Source of the DNA: Vibrio syngnathi
GTDB taxonomy: Bacteria; Pseudomonadota; Gammaproteobacteria; Enterobacterales; Vibrionaceae
Direction: 5' to 3'
NCBI RefSeq assembly: GCF_002119525.1
Contig: NZ_CP017916.1
Span: 1,302,001 to 1,366,000 of the forward strand
DNA: 64,000 nt
Below, in pieces: positions 55,800 to 64,000 of this stretch. The notes under the pieces were generated by a model. The model made no database searches. It worked only from the letters and a program-made list of their open reading frames with translations, and was not told the DNA's origin. The translations under genes were made by a program, and so were the position numbers. The first letter of the stretch is position 1. Each line of letters starts with the position of its first letter.

Positions 55800-56276
55800 A
55801 TGAGTGAAAAAGTGAAAGTAGCACTGAAGTGGCTCAAAGAACTCTTGGATGCCGAGGGTGTTGAGTATCAAATTGTCGGAGGGCTAGCTGCAACGATACA
55901 TGGTGGCAGTCGTGAAATCGCAGACATAGACCTTTATATCCACAACTTCGACGCAAATAAGGTTTTGGCTCACGTATCGCAATTCATATCTAAACCGTTA
56001 ACTCACTACGCAGAATACGGTTGGGATATCGAGTATTTCCAGTTAGTTTACCAAGACCAAAAAATTGAAATTGGTTTATCTCATAATACGAAGATACAGT
56101 CGGCTCTAGATGGCTCTTGGCATCAACTCGAAATCGATTTTTCAGAGTCAGTCATTAAAGGCTATCAAGGAATCGAGTTGCCAGTTATCCCAGTTCATCA
56201 TTTAGTAGAGTACAAGCGAATATTAGGTAGGGAAGTCGATCTAATTGACATACAAGAACTGGCGTTAGCCATTTAA
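55800..56276 (+). CDS. Nucleotidyltransferase-fold protein
   Basis: 158 residues. A nucleotidyltransferase-like core is visible at about 22-50: YQIVGGLAATIHGGSREIAD followed by IDLYI, i.e. a GG motif and an Asp-x-Asp pair for metal binding, as in MNT-type or aminoglycoside-type transferases. The C-terminal half (PVIPVHHLVEYKRILGREVD) is consistent with the same fold. Substrate unknown. It lies in a run of small genes (GNAT, this, MmcQ/YjbR). Confidence 0.7.
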   Translation: MSEKVKVALKWLKELLDAEGVEYQIVGGLAATIHGGSREIADIDLYIHNFDANKVLAHVSQFISKPLTHYAEYGWDIEYFQLVYQDQKIEIGLSHNTKIQSALDGSWHQLEIDFSESVIKGYQGIELPVIPVHHLVEYKRILGREVDLIDIQELALAI

Positions 56277-56305
56277 TTTGAGGTTTTGTGCATAAGGAAA
56301 TGAGT

Positions 56306-56686
56306 ATGAATTATGACGAGTTTAACCATTTTTGCGGGACATTTACTGGGACGAGTCATGTCGTTCAATGGGGCAATTCAGATGTCTGGAAGGTGGGTGG
56401 TAAAGTCTTTGCCATTGGTGGTTGGAGTGATGGCAAAAAAGCAGCATTCACTTTTAAGACATCCAACTTAAATTACGATTTTCTCAGTGATTGTGAAGGC
56501 TATAAACCGGCTCCGTACTTTGCTAACCGTGGGATGAAATGGATACAGCAAGTTGAGACTGCCGGTCAATTAGACGATGACCTAAAGTATTACTTGTCTG
56601 AGTCTTATCGTATTGTTGCTAGTGGCTTAAGTAAACGTAAACAACGAGAGTTGGGCATAGAGCACCTATCTGAACCACGAACGTAA
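56306..56686 (+). CDS. MmcQ/YjbR family protein
   Basis: About 126 residues of the MmcQ/YjbR family, a small DNA-binding-like fold: VVQWGNSDVWKVGGKVFAIG, FKTSNLNYDFLSD, YFANRGMKWIQ and LSESYRIVASGLSKRKQRE. I prefer the ATG at 56306, with AAGGA seven bases upstream, over earlier in-frame GTG (56288) and ATG (56300) codons. The function is uncertain. Confidence 0.85.
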   Translation: MNYDEFNHFCGTFTGTSHVVQWGNSDVWKVGGKVFAIGGWSDGKKAAFTFKTSNLNYDFLSDCEGYKPAPYFANRGMKWIQQVETAGQLDDDLKYYLSESYRIVASGLSKRKQRELGIEHLSEPRT

Positions 56687-56981
56687 ATGCTTGAAGGCAG
56701 ATTTTGCAGTTGACGTAATGCTTTTTAATCTTTATTGACAGGCCAATAGCCCTTTGGAAGATCCTGACGACGAGATTGATCAAGTTATATCGCAACAGTA
56801 AATGACACACAAACGTAGAGGTAGCGCACAGAATCGAAAAAGGGGATATCGCGATTACGTAATCATTGATCTAGCCGATAGTGAGATAGTGATAAGAGGC
56901 CGATAATTCGTTGTCGGATCTAAATTAGAACTTTAAATCTAATTTCTAAGTAGTTGTTATCTCAGGAAGAGTTTTTGTGCT

Positions 56982-58400
56982 ATGCGCCCCTATATTAAAT
57001 ACATTATCCCTATTTTAATTCCTTTCATTATCCTCGTAATGCCGCTATCAGCGTTTCCATTTGAAGGTCTTACGATTATTCAACAACGCGTTATCGCGAT
57101 CTTTTTATTAGCGGCATTGTGCTGGGTGTTCGAGCCTATCCCGATCTACGCGACGTCTGTTGTTATTATCGTTCTGCAATTATTGATGTTGTCGGATAAA
57201 GGGCTGATCTTTTTAAGGTTTGAGCATGGGCAGGAACATTTTGGTGAGTTGTTAAAATACAGCGATATCATGGCGACATTCGCCAGCCCAATCATTATGC
57301 TGTTTTTAGGTGGTTTCTTCTTAGCGATGGCTGCCACTAAGTATCGATTAGACGTAAACTTAGCTCGCGTGTTGTTGAAGCCATTTGGACAAGACCCGAA
57401 GTTTGTGATGCTCGGCTTAATGCTGATCACTGGTATCTTTTCGATGTTTATGTCTAACACGGCAACCACGGCAATGATGCTCTCTATTTTAACGCCGGTA
57501 CTGGCTGTGTTTGGCCCGAAAGACCCTGGTCGTATAGCGTTTGCGCTCTGTATTCCTGTTGCCGCTAACATCGGTGGTATTGGTACGCCGATCGGTACCC
57601 CGCCGAACGCTATCGCACTTAAATATTTAGTTGGTGACAACCTCATTACGTTCGGTGAATGGATGGCATTTGGTGTGCCGTTTGTCGTTATTATGATGGC
57701 GTTAGCGTGGTTTTTAATAGGCTTTATGTACAAAGCTGACCAAAAGAAAATCGAGCTAAGCATCAAAGGTAAATTCCTTAAAACGCCCAAAGCCATTGCG
57801 GTATACGTCACTTTTGCGCTAACCATTATTCTTTGGTTAATGGGCTCGAGCCATGGCATGAACTCTTATACCGTCGCTCTTATTCCTGTCGCTGTGTTCT
57901 CACTCACAGGGATCATCAATAAAGAAGACCTGAAAAAGATTTCTTGGGACGTACTGTGGCTTGTATCAGGTGGTATTGCGCTTGGTTTAGCTCTCGATAA
58001 AACTGGCTTAGCAAGGCTCGTGGTACACAGCATTCCGTTTGATGCTTACTCACCCTATGTGGTGTTGTTCGGAGCGGCGTTCCTGTGTTTGGTAATGGCA
58101 AACTTTATGTCTCATACCGCAACGGCTAACTTGTTAATGCCAATTATGGCTGCATTAGGTTCGTCTATGGCTTCACTCACGCCACTAGGCGGTGAGTTAA
58201 CGTTAATTCTGGTTGTGACTTTTGCTGCTTCATTAGGTATGTCGCTGCCAATCAGTACGCCACCGAATGCGTTGGCTCATGCCACAGGTCATGTGCAAAG
58301 TAATCAAATGGCCAGAATCGGTATTATTTTAGGTGTGGTTGGTGTGCTACTGAGTTTTGTTATGGTGTGGGTGCTACATTCAATTGGTCACATAGGATAA
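56982..58400 (+). CDS. SLC13 (DASS) family anion/dicarboxylate transporter
   Basis: 472 residues with about 11-12 hydrophobic spans. The two SNT motifs of the DASS family are present: MSNTATTAMM near residue 150 and MSHTATANLLMP near 380, plus the Pro/Thr-rich loops IGTPIGTPPNAI and LPISTPPNAL. These importers move dicarboxylates, citrate or sulfate with Na+. Its gene is followed six bases later by a histidine kinase and then a receiver protein, so it is likely the transport arm of a nutrient-sensing operon. The cargo is not determined. Confidence 0.88.
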   Translation: MRPYIKYIIPILIPFIILVMPLSAFPFEGLTIIQQRVIAIFLLAALCWVFEPIPIYATSVVIIVLQLLMLSDKGLIFLRFEHGQEHFGELLKYSDIMATFASPIIMLFLGGFFLAMAATKYRLDVNLARVLLKPFGQDPKFVMLGLMLITGIFSMFMSNTATTAMMLSILTPVLAVFGPKDPGRIAFALCIPVAANIGGIGTPIGTPPNAIALKYLVGDNLITFGEWMAFGVPFVVIMMALAWFLIGFMYKADQKKIELSIKGKFLKTPKAIAVYVTFALTIILWLMGSSHGMNSYTVALIPVAVFSLTGIINKEDLKKISWDVLWLVSGGIALGLALDKTGLARLVVHSIPFDAYSPYVVLFGAAFLCLVMANFMSHTATANLLMPIMAALGSSMASLTPLGGELTLILVVTFAASLGMSLPISTPPNALAHATGHVQSNQMARIGIILGVVGVLLSFVMVWVLHSIGHIG

Positions 58401-58406
58401 CGATAC

Positions 58407-59762
58407 TTGTATCAACAAAAGCTAGAAGCACTTATCGATCGTTATTTTAATCAGACAGAACGTCGGGTGACGTGCCGTGCCGGTAACACCATTATTGAAC
58501 AATCAGCGTTAAACACTCGTTTGTATTATGTGTTTAGTGGAGAACTGGAAGGGTTTTATACCGAAGCGAATGCACCGCGAGTACGCGTGTTTAGCGCGGG
58601 TAGTGGGGCTTTTATTGGCGTTCATAGCTTCTTTTCAGGTAATTGGACAGCATCTTCAACGGTTGTTGCTAAAACCGATGTTGAGTTAGCGTGGATCGAT
58701 AAAGACACGCCTGCAGAAGATGAACGTAACTTTGGCCCTCTTACCGCACAGTTCACACCTGTGATTGTCAATGAGTTGTCGCGTCGTCAACGCCGCGCAA
58801 CACAAGAAGCGATAGCGAAACAAAAAGCGCTAGAGAAGTTACATACTGCTGAGCAAATGACGACCTTGGGTCAATTGGCTGCAGGGATTGCCCATGAGCT
58901 TAACAACGCTATTGGTGTAGTAAATAGTAAATCTGGTCGACTTGAAACGGTCATCATGGATCTACTTGAAGAAGTGCATCCAGAAGCCAGTCAATTTTTC
59001 GATTTTGGCTTAATGCATGGTCAGAAAACGTCGTCGTCAGAAGCGCGAACACGTGGGCGACAATTTGAAAGAAAATATGGTTTAGACAAAAACATTGCTC
59101 GCTCTTTTGCAAAGGCGATTCCAATTGACGCTTCATATGCAACAGACGTTATTTCAAAACATTGGCTGAAAAACCCGGAAGAAGCGATTCGTTTTTGGCA
59201 GATGGGCTGTGATTTACATGATTTACGTTTGGCATCTAGACACACCGTCGGCATCGTAAAATCGGTTAAACAACTTGGCAGAATTGATATTGACACCGAA
59301 GAAGCGGTTGATATTAACGACTCCATTAATCATGCCTTATCGTTGTTACAAAGTGAGTTACGACGAGTGTCTGTGCGATTGAGCCCTGCAGATTTGCCGA
59401 CTTTTAAAGGCTCGAAAACAGAGCTCGTTCAGATTTGGGTCAACATTGTAAAGAATGCTTGCGATGCAATGTCGAATTCAGACGATGCTGCAATAGAAAT
59501 TCAAACCAGATTAAGTAAGAAAAGAATATTAGTTACGATCACGAATAACGGCCCTGAGATAGACGAGGTGACTCGTAGAAAGGTATTTCAGCCCAACTTC
59601 ACCACTAAAAAAGGTGGTTTATCGTTTGGATTGGGCTTGGGTTTATCAATCGTTAAGCGGATTGTGGCGGGTTATGGCGGAAGTATCATTGTGAAAAGTG
59701 ATGCTTCTAAAACTGTATTTAGAATCAAGTTACCAATAGAGGGTGAACATGGAGAAGCTTAA
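58407..59762 (+). CDS. Soluble histidine kinase with N-terminal cNMP-binding-like domain
   Basis: 451 residues without membrane spans. Residues about 10-130 look like a cyclic-nucleotide-binding (CRP-type) beta roll (LYYVFSGELEGFYTE, VFSAGSGAFIGVHSFFSG). The H-box is GIAHELNNAIG with His163, then an unusually long insert (about 185-290) before the N-box (WVNIVKNACDAM), ITNNGPEID and GLGLGLSIVKRIVAGYGG of the ATPase domain. It starts with TTG at 58407 (AGGATA upstream), six bases after the SLC13 gene. It probably signals from the cytoplasm to the receiver encoded next. Confidence 0.88.
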   Translation: MYQQKLEALIDRYFNQTERRVTCRAGNTIIEQSALNTRLYYVFSGELEGFYTEANAPRVRVFSAGSGAFIGVHSFFSGNWTASSTVVAKTDVELAWIDKDTPAEDERNFGPLTAQFTPVIVNELSRRQRRATQEAIAKQKALEKLHTAEQMTTLGQLAAGIAHELNNAIGVVNSKSGRLETVIMDLLEEVHPEASQFFDFGLMHGQKTSSSEARTRGRQFERKYGLDKNIARSFAKAIPIDASYATDVISKHWLKNPEEAIRFWQMGCDLHDLRLASRHTVGIVKSVKQLGRIDIDTEEAVDINDSINHALSLLQSELRRVSVRLSPADLPTFKGSKTELVQIWVNIVKNACDAMSNSDDAAIEIQTRLSKKRILVTITNNGPEIDEVTRRKVFQPNFTTKKGGLSFGLGLGLSIVKRIVAGYGGSIIVKSDASKTVFRIKLPIEGEHGEA

Positions 59763-60222
59763 TTTAATCTGTGTCGATGACCAGAGAGAAGTACTGAGCG
59801 CAGTGATACAAGATTTAGAGCCGCTGGCGAGTTGGCTGAATATTGAAGATTGTGAATCAGCGCAAGAAGTGCTTGATCTCATTGATGAACTTGACGCAGA
59901 AGGCGAACACATTACCGTCATCGTGTCTGATCATGTGATGCCAGGGAAAACGGGCGTGGAGTTACTCACTGAAGTGTTCCATGACAGCCGCTTTCCGAAT
60001 ACAAAGAAAATTCTTCTTACGGGGCAGGCCACTCACACCGATACCATCAATGCGATTAATGCAGCAGGTATCGACCGTTACTTTGAAAAGCCTTGGCAAG
60101 CAAGCACGTTAGTTGAATGCATTCGCACTCTTGTCACTGAGTACATATTTGATCAAGGACTTGATTACACGGACTATCAGAATGAGCTCGACCAGCAGGT
60201 TGTATTGAGACGCTTGCGTTAG
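59749..60222 (+). CDS. Stand-alone response-regulator receiver
   Basis: About 157 residues, one CheY-like receiver domain and no output domain. The acidic pair is in ICVDDQREV, the phosphoacceptor Asp61 in VSDHVMPGKTG, and the switch Thr/Lys in LLTGQAT and YFEKPW. A short charged tail follows (DYTDYQNELDQQVVLRRLR). The ATG at 59749 has GAGGGTG upstream and overlaps the kinase gene by 14 bases. It may be a phosphate sink or interact with a partner; the missing output domain is notable. Confidence 0.88.
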   Translation: MEKLNLICVDDQREVLSAVIQDLEPLASWLNIEDCESAQEVLDLIDELDAEGEHITVIVSDHVMPGKTGVELLTEVFHDSRFPNTKKILLTGQATHTDTINAINAAGIDRYFEKPWQASTLVECIRTLVTEYIFDQGLDYTDYQNELDQQVVLRRLR

Positions 60223-60233
60223 TCTCTTATGTT

Positions 60234-60266
60234 AGCGACTTACATGAGTCACTAATGTAAGTCGCT
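60234..60266 (+). other. Perfect 12-bp stem hairpin after the receiver gene
   Basis: AGCGACTTACAT and ATGTAAGTCGCT pair perfectly around a 9-base loop starting 11 bases after the stop. No T run follows, so it is not a clear intrinsic terminator; it may stabilise the mRNA 3' end. Confidence 0.7.
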
Positions 60267-60273
60267 TGAAAGT

Positions 60274-60338
60274 ATATGCACCGAAGGAAGCTTTCTGAAG
60301 GAGTTTGTCTTTGAAAGACGTAATCATTCGGTGCATAT
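60274..60338. other. Long inverted repeat closing a structured 41-base loop
   Basis: ATATGCACCGAA (60274-60285) pairs perfectly with TTCGGTGCATAT (60327-60338). The loop can form GTCTT/AAGAC (60307-60319), or CTTTC/GAAAG alternatively. TCTTTTTTAG follows about ten bases later. It is not a tRNA. The rest of 60339-60620 carries no gene that I recognise. Confidence 0.6.
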
Positions 60339-60620
60339 ATTACCTATCTTTTTTAGTCGTTCAGGTTTTAGTACTCAGTTATTAACACACTGGTTGCTGG
60401 CTTAAGTCTATAGCTCATACGCTACGCCAACGCCAGCATTGTGTTTTCTTCAGGAACGATTCCCTGAACATACAGCAGAACTTCGTACGATGCCGCTTTC
60501 TCTATATTCAACATTTGAATGCAATTTGTGGAATATATCAAAATTAATTGAATTGATGGTAAGTTATTACTTTTCATTATGTTAGGGTTCTTCTAGTTTT
60601 TATAAGAAGGCGACTAGATT

Positions 60621-61061
60621 ATGAAAAAGAGATTTGTCATCGCAGTATCAATTGGCTTTGTTGTCTTCTTCCTCGTTGGTCGTGAACTCCAGTGGTTCGG
60701 GTCCAGTAATTCCGAGTCGTTTCCTAAACTTCCTGATAGTCCCCAATTTATCCCTTCTACCGATTTCGACGGTGAGTGGCTAGGTCGTCGTATTAATACT
60801 ACTGGCAATAATATGTGTGAACGCACAACCATCACCGGAACCATTAATGATGGCAAAGCCACGCTCAGGCTTACTTACAATGGAACGCCGCTACAAGGTT
60901 GGGTTTCTGAAAATGGAGACTTACGTCTATATGCCAAGCATCGCCAGTGGGATTATCGATTTTCAGCACATGGCAGTGGCAATAGATTTGATGGTCGTTG
61001 GCATTTAACCAATGGCCCGTGTAAAGGCACTTGGTTTATAGAAAAAGCCAATGACATGTAG
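60621..61061 (+). CDS. Membrane-anchored small protein with beta-rich domain
   Basis: 146 residues: an N-terminal span or uncleaved signal (residues 4-22, FVIAVSIGFVVFFLVGREL) then a soluble domain at about 50-140 that looks beta-stranded (DFDGEWLGRRINTTGN, ITGTINDGKATLRLTYNG, FDGRWHLTNGPCKGTWFIE). Two cysteines lie in the soluble part (near 66 and 134), which could form a disulfide. It is probably held in the inner membrane with the domain in the periplasm. No family is recognised. Confidence 0.75.
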   Translation: MKKRFVIAVSIGFVVFFLVGRELQWFGSSNSESFPKLPDSPQFIPSTDFDGEWLGRRINTTGNNMCERTTITGTINDGKATLRLTYNGTPLQGWVSENGDLRLYAKHRQWDYRFSAHGSGNRFDGRWHLTNGPCKGTWFIEKANDM

Positions 61062-61151
61062 GGCCATAAACGCATTATATACTTGGAATAACTTAAACAA
61101 TATCCACACGCATGTGTACGATTTAGTTTAAACGTATAGATAGGGAAACCC

Positions 61152-61349
61152 ATGAGGATTGTGATTTTTATCGCTACAGTGATTTTAGTTAAATCAATTG
61201 AAGCAAAGTTTGGGCACACCTATAACATCTTTTCAGATCCACTTGATATCAAGTTAGCTGCTCTCGATTTTGTCTTGTGGGTTTCAGTCTACTTTGGTTT
61301 ATCTTTTGTTTATGAGAAGGGCAAAGGCATCCTGACTAAAAATGGGTAA
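61152..61349 (+). CDS. Small membrane protein, 65 residues
   Basis: Two hydrophobic stretches (MRIVIFIATVILVKSI at 1-16, AALDFVLWVSVYFGLSFVY at about 37-55) with a basic C-terminus (EKGKGILTKNG). It lies 90 bases after the previous small protein on the same strand, so the two may be co-transcribed. Function unknown. Confidence 0.6.
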   Translation: MRIVIFIATVILVKSIEAKFGHTYNIFSDPLDIKLAALDFVLWVSVYFGLSFVYEKGKGILTKNG

Positions 61350-61440
61350 AGTTAAGAATCCTTAATGGGTTGTATGAATTAGCCGAACAAGATGTTTATG
61401 GTAAATTCTAGTTATTAATGAAGTTGTACATGGAGGTGCA

Positions 61441-62019
61441 ATGAACATCGGAATCTATATTTATAATCAAGCAGAAGTTCTCGACTTCTCTGGCCCATTT
61501 GAAGTTTTCAGCACTGCAAAGCGTTTAGGTGCTGAAGATCTAAATGTATTCTTAATCTCCGAAAATGCGGGACCAGTTATAGCTCGTGGCGGTTTCAAGG
61601 TATTGGCTGACTATTCGTTAAACAATCATCCAAAGATCGATTTATTAATGGTCGTTGGTGGTGTGCACACTGACGAAATGAACAAACGAAATGTACTCGA
61701 TTGGTTAGCTTCTGCTTCAGGTTCAGCCTCGCAAGTAGTGTCTGTTTGTACTGGTGCATTTCTTTTGGCTAAAGCTGGTTTACTTGAGGGATTAGCAGTC
61801 ACGACTCATTGGGAAGATATTTCCGACTTAGCGTTGCAGTTTCCAGGTTTAGATGTGATCAGTGATAAACGATGGGTGACATCAGAAAAATTCACAACTT
61901 CTGGAGGGATTTCTGCAGGTATAGATATGAGCTTACATTTAGTATCAGTACATTACGGTCTGCAATTTGCCTCGAAAGTAGCGCGTCAAATGGAGTACAG
62001 TTGGCATGAATGTACATAA
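61441..62019 (+). CDS. DJ-1/PfpI family protein
   Basis: 192 residues of the class I glutamine amidotransferase-like DJ-1/PfpI superfamily. The nucleophile elbow is SVCTGAFLLAKAGLL with the Cys near residue 103; LDFSGPFEVFS near the start, LLMVVGG, and TSGGISAGIDMSLHLV are typical of isonitrile hydratase-like and AraC-associated members, but there is no DNA-binding domain here. GGAGG precedes the ATG. The activity is not predictable from sequence. Confidence 0.85.
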   Translation: MNIGIYIYNQAEVLDFSGPFEVFSTAKRLGAEDLNVFLISENAGPVIARGGFKVLADYSLNNHPKIDLLMVVGGVHTDEMNKRNVLDWLASASGSASQVVSVCTGAFLLAKAGLLEGLAVTTHWEDISDLALQFPGLDVISDKRWVTSEKFTTSGGISAGIDMSLHLVSVHYGLQFASKVARQMEYSWHECT

Positions 62020-62099
62020 CTAACCTTTCTAAAATGATTCAGCATATGTGGCATTTCTCAATGCCGTACTCAGGTGTGATTTAAAAACAAGGACAGAGT

Positions 62100-63011
62100 A
62101 TGGAAGTAAGGTTAGTCAAAGCCTCAGACCCTAAGTTCGCTGAATCGATCACCAAAACGAATATGACCAGTTACTATCAAGTGCGTGGCATCGCTTGGGG
62201 TCATAGTCAGTTTTTACGTAGCTGGGATGAACTGGATAACTATGAAGTTTATGTGGGGGATAGCCGTATTGGTGTTATTCGCTTCAGTTACACTAGTGAT
62301 ACAACGTTTCTTAGGGACTTGCAGATATTAGCTGAGTATCAAGGTAGAGGCTTTGGTTCTAAGTGTCTCGATTTAGCTATTGAACATGCGAACAATCAAT
62401 CATCGGCTCAGTTAGTGTTGCGCGTGTTCAGTGAGAATCCCGCCATTAAGCTTTATCAATCAAAAGGTTTTACTCAGTTGTCTGAAGTGAAAGGACTCGT
62501 TGAAATGGAACTGATTTTAGGAAGAACTATGGACACCATTATCAAACAAGCAATCGAATTGCGAAAAGAAGAGAAGTACCAGGAGTCACGTGACTTGTTG
62601 GCAACGCTACTCACTGATGAAAATTATGCCGCGAAAGCGCACTTGCAGATCGCGTGGTCTTACGATAATCAAGGTAAAGAGCGACAGGCGATTGAGCACT
62701 ATGTGCTATCTCTGTCTGGCGTGCTTTCTTCAGTAGAGCGGTTTGATGCGCTGTTCGGTTTGGCGAGTACTTATCGAAGCCTTGGTCTTTATGCAGAGGC
62801 TTTAGGCTATTTCGAACAGACTATGGCTGAGTATCCTGACTCGATAGAGGTGAAACCTTTCTACGCAATGTGTTTGTACAATTTGGGTCGCCATAAAGAC
62901 GCGACGTCGCTGTTACTTGAGCTTTTGGTATCTACGACTAATAGCGAGGCGATTAAAGAGTACCAACGCGCGATCTCTTTATATGCTCAAGACTTAGATA
63001 AAACCTTGTAA
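62100..63011 (+). CDS. GNAT acetyltransferase fused to a TPR domain
   Basis: 303 residues. Residues 1-140 are a GNAT domain (LRDLQILAEYQGRGFGSKCL with the Q-G-R-G-F-G acetyl-CoA loop, then NPAIKLYQSKGFTQLSE). Residues about 144-303 are a tetratricopeptide-type helical repeat protein (IIKQAIELRKEEKYQESRD, LFGLASTYRSLGLYAEALGY, KPFYAMCLYNLGRHKDA). The second part begins with its own Met at 62529, just after AGGAAGA, so a separate TPR product may also be made. The fusion is unusual to me; the substrate is unknown. Confidence 0.85.
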   Translation: MEVRLVKASDPKFAESITKTNMTSYYQVRGIAWGHSQFLRSWDELDNYEVYVGDSRIGVIRFSYTSDTTFLRDLQILAEYQGRGFGSKCLDLAIEHANNQSSAQLVLRVFSENPAIKLYQSKGFTQLSEVKGLVEMELILGRTMDTIIKQAIELRKEEKYQESRDLLATLLTDENYAAKAHLQIAWSYDNQGKERQAIEHYVLSLSGVLSSVERFDALFGLASTYRSLGLYAEALGYFEQTMAEYPDSIEVKPFYAMCLYNLGRHKDATSLLLELLVSTTNSEAIKEYQRAISLYAQDLDKTL

Positions 63012-63043
63012 GCCGCTGCTTATAAAGATCATGTACTAATATA

Positions 63044-63079
63044 GAAAAAGCCTAAGCATCAATAGGATACTTAGGCTTC
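63044..63079 (-). terminator. Terminator of the MetE-like gene
   Basis: AAGCCTAAG (63048-63056) pairs with CTTAGGCTT (63070-63078); on the minus strand a T tract follows, just past the stop at 63117. Confidence 0.75.
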
Positions 63080-63116
63080 AAGAATTCGGTTTTAGTTTTG
63101 GTTTGAGTTTAAACCG

Positions 63117-64000
63117 TTACTCTGAAAGTTCTTTACGAACGATCTCTGCGCCAGCGCTTAGCGCATTGAGCTTAGCTGAGGCAATTTCACGAGGAAGGGG
63201 CGCCATGCCGCAGTTGGTGCACGGGTAGAGCTTATCGGCATCAACATACTTCAGTGTTTCTCGTAGAGTGTCGGCAACTTCTTCTGGTGTTTCAATAGAA
63301 TTGGTTGCAACATCGATAGCACCGACCATCACTTTCTTACCTCGAACAAGCTCAAGCAATTCAACCGGAACATGAGAGTTATGACACTCTAATGAGATGA
63401 TATCGATATTCGATTGCTGAAGCTTAGGAAATACCTCTTCGTATTGGCGCCATTCGGTACCTAGTGTCTTTTTCCAATCCGTATTTGCTTTGATGCCATA
63501 GCCATAACAAATATGAACTGCCGTTTCACACTTAAGCCCTTCAATGGCTCTTTCTAAACAAGCAATACCCCAATCATTCACGTCATCAAAAAATACGTTA
63601 AACGCAGGCTCATCGAACTGAATAATATCAACACCAGCCGCTTCTAACTCTTTTGCCTCTTCGTTAAGGATTTTTGCGAACTCCCATGCTAGCTTTTCAC
63701 GGCTTTGGTAATGCGCGTCGTAAAGCGTATCTATCATGGTCATTGGCCCCGGTAGAGCCCACTTAATTGGTTGATCCGTTTGCTGGCGTAAGAACTTAGC
63801 ATCTTCGACAAAAACCGATTTTTGACGAGAAACAGGGCCAACGACTGTTGGTACACTCGCATCGTAACGGTCGCGAATTTTAACGGTTTCACGCTTTTCA
63901 AAATCCACGCCATTCAGGTGTTCAATGAAGGTTGTTACAAAGTGCTGACGTGTCTGTTCGCCGTCACTCACAATATCAATACCAGCTTGTTGCTGGTCTT
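63117..64000 (-). CDS. Cobalamin-independent methionine synthase-like protein (partial)
   Basis: The C-terminal roughly 294 residues of a MetE-type (UROD/MetE superfamily) protein; the reading frame runs open through the window edge, so the N-terminus is missing. Visible motifs are DGEQTRQHF, WALPGPMTMIDTLYD, IQFDEPAFNVFFDDV, VHICYGYG with the zinc-ligand His and Cys, SLECHNSHV and YPCTNCGMAPLPRE (zinc-ligand Cys). It is probably the short, single-domain core methionine synthase that transfers a methyl group to homocysteine; the methyl donor may not be folate in this short class. Read upstream, the frame continues as GIDIVSDGEQ, so the GTG at 63971 is not a real start. Confidence 0.85.
   Translation of the reverse strand, partial: DQQQAGIDIVSDGEQTRQHFVTTFIEHLNGVDFEKRETVKIRDRYDASVPTVVGPVSRQKSVFVEDAKFLRQQTDQPIKWALPGPMTMIDTLYDAHYQSREKLAWEFAKILNEEAKELEAAGVDIIQFDEPAFNVFFDDVNDWGIACLERAIEGLKCETAVHICYGYGIKANTDWKKTLGTEWRQYEEVFPKLQQSNIDIISLECHNSHVPVELLELVRGKKVMVGAIDVATNSIETPEEVADTLRETLKYVDADKLYPCTNCGMAPLPREIASAKLNALSAGAEIVRKELSE

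Overview
The window looks like chromosomal DNA of a marine Vibrio, most like the Splendidus clade. This is inferred from protein family content (SpeA/SpeB, TnaA, a giant RTX adhesin, a Vibrio-type alginate locus) and moderate GC; no rRNA or tRNA is present to confirm it. No phage, plasmid or CRISPR features were seen. The only mobile-element traces are one 267-bp MITE-like element and a short REP-like palindrome.

Layout. 1-4.5 kb: an ABC-F ATPase, then an aldehyde dehydrogenase/TetR operon with a palindromic operator. 4.8-7.6 kb: speA-speB (arginine to agmatine to putrescine). 8.35-23.5 kb: one 15.1-kb gene for a 5041-residue type I-secreted RTX adhesin, with an N-terminal retention module, a LapG-like TAAG site, five tandem units of exactly 825 bp and C-terminal RTX repeats. 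23.6-45.5 kb: an alginate-catabolism island containing two SLC5 symporters, eda, kdgK, kdgF, two tandem PL17 oligoalginate lyases, a DEH reductase, a MATE exporter, two FadR-type GntR regulators, a cNMP/CBS/DUF294 protein with a DnaQ-like exonuclease, and a KdgM porin. 45.5-49 kb: msrA and a two-GTPase operon. 49.4-51.3 kb: a tnaC-like leader and tnaA. 51.5-56.7 kb: a LysR regulator and small accessory genes. 57-60.2 kb: an SLC13 transporter, a soluble histidine kinase and a stand-alone receiver in one operon. 60.6-64 kb: small membrane-associated proteins, a DJ-1/PfpI protein, a GNAT-TPR fusion and a MetE-like methionine synthase cut by the window edge.

How the genes work together. In the alginate island, oligomers would cross the outer membrane through KdgM and the inner membrane through the two sodium symporters. 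PL17 lyases cut them to unsaturated monouronate, KdgF speeds conversion to DEH, the reductase makes KDG, KdgK makes KDPG and Eda gives pyruvate plus glyceraldehyde-3-phosphate. A palindrome of the form TTGTANTACAA, or a degenerate version of it, recurs in front of both symporters, the kdgF operon, the PL17 operon and kdgM. It fits the GT-N3-AC layout of FadR-family operators, so one or both GntR proteins are the likely regulators.

Less expected items are a compact candidate sRNA between kdgM and the second symporter, mosaic 825-bp adhesin repeats, a tnaC-like leader without the usual proline, and the SLC13-kinase-receiver operon followed by two long perfect hairpins.
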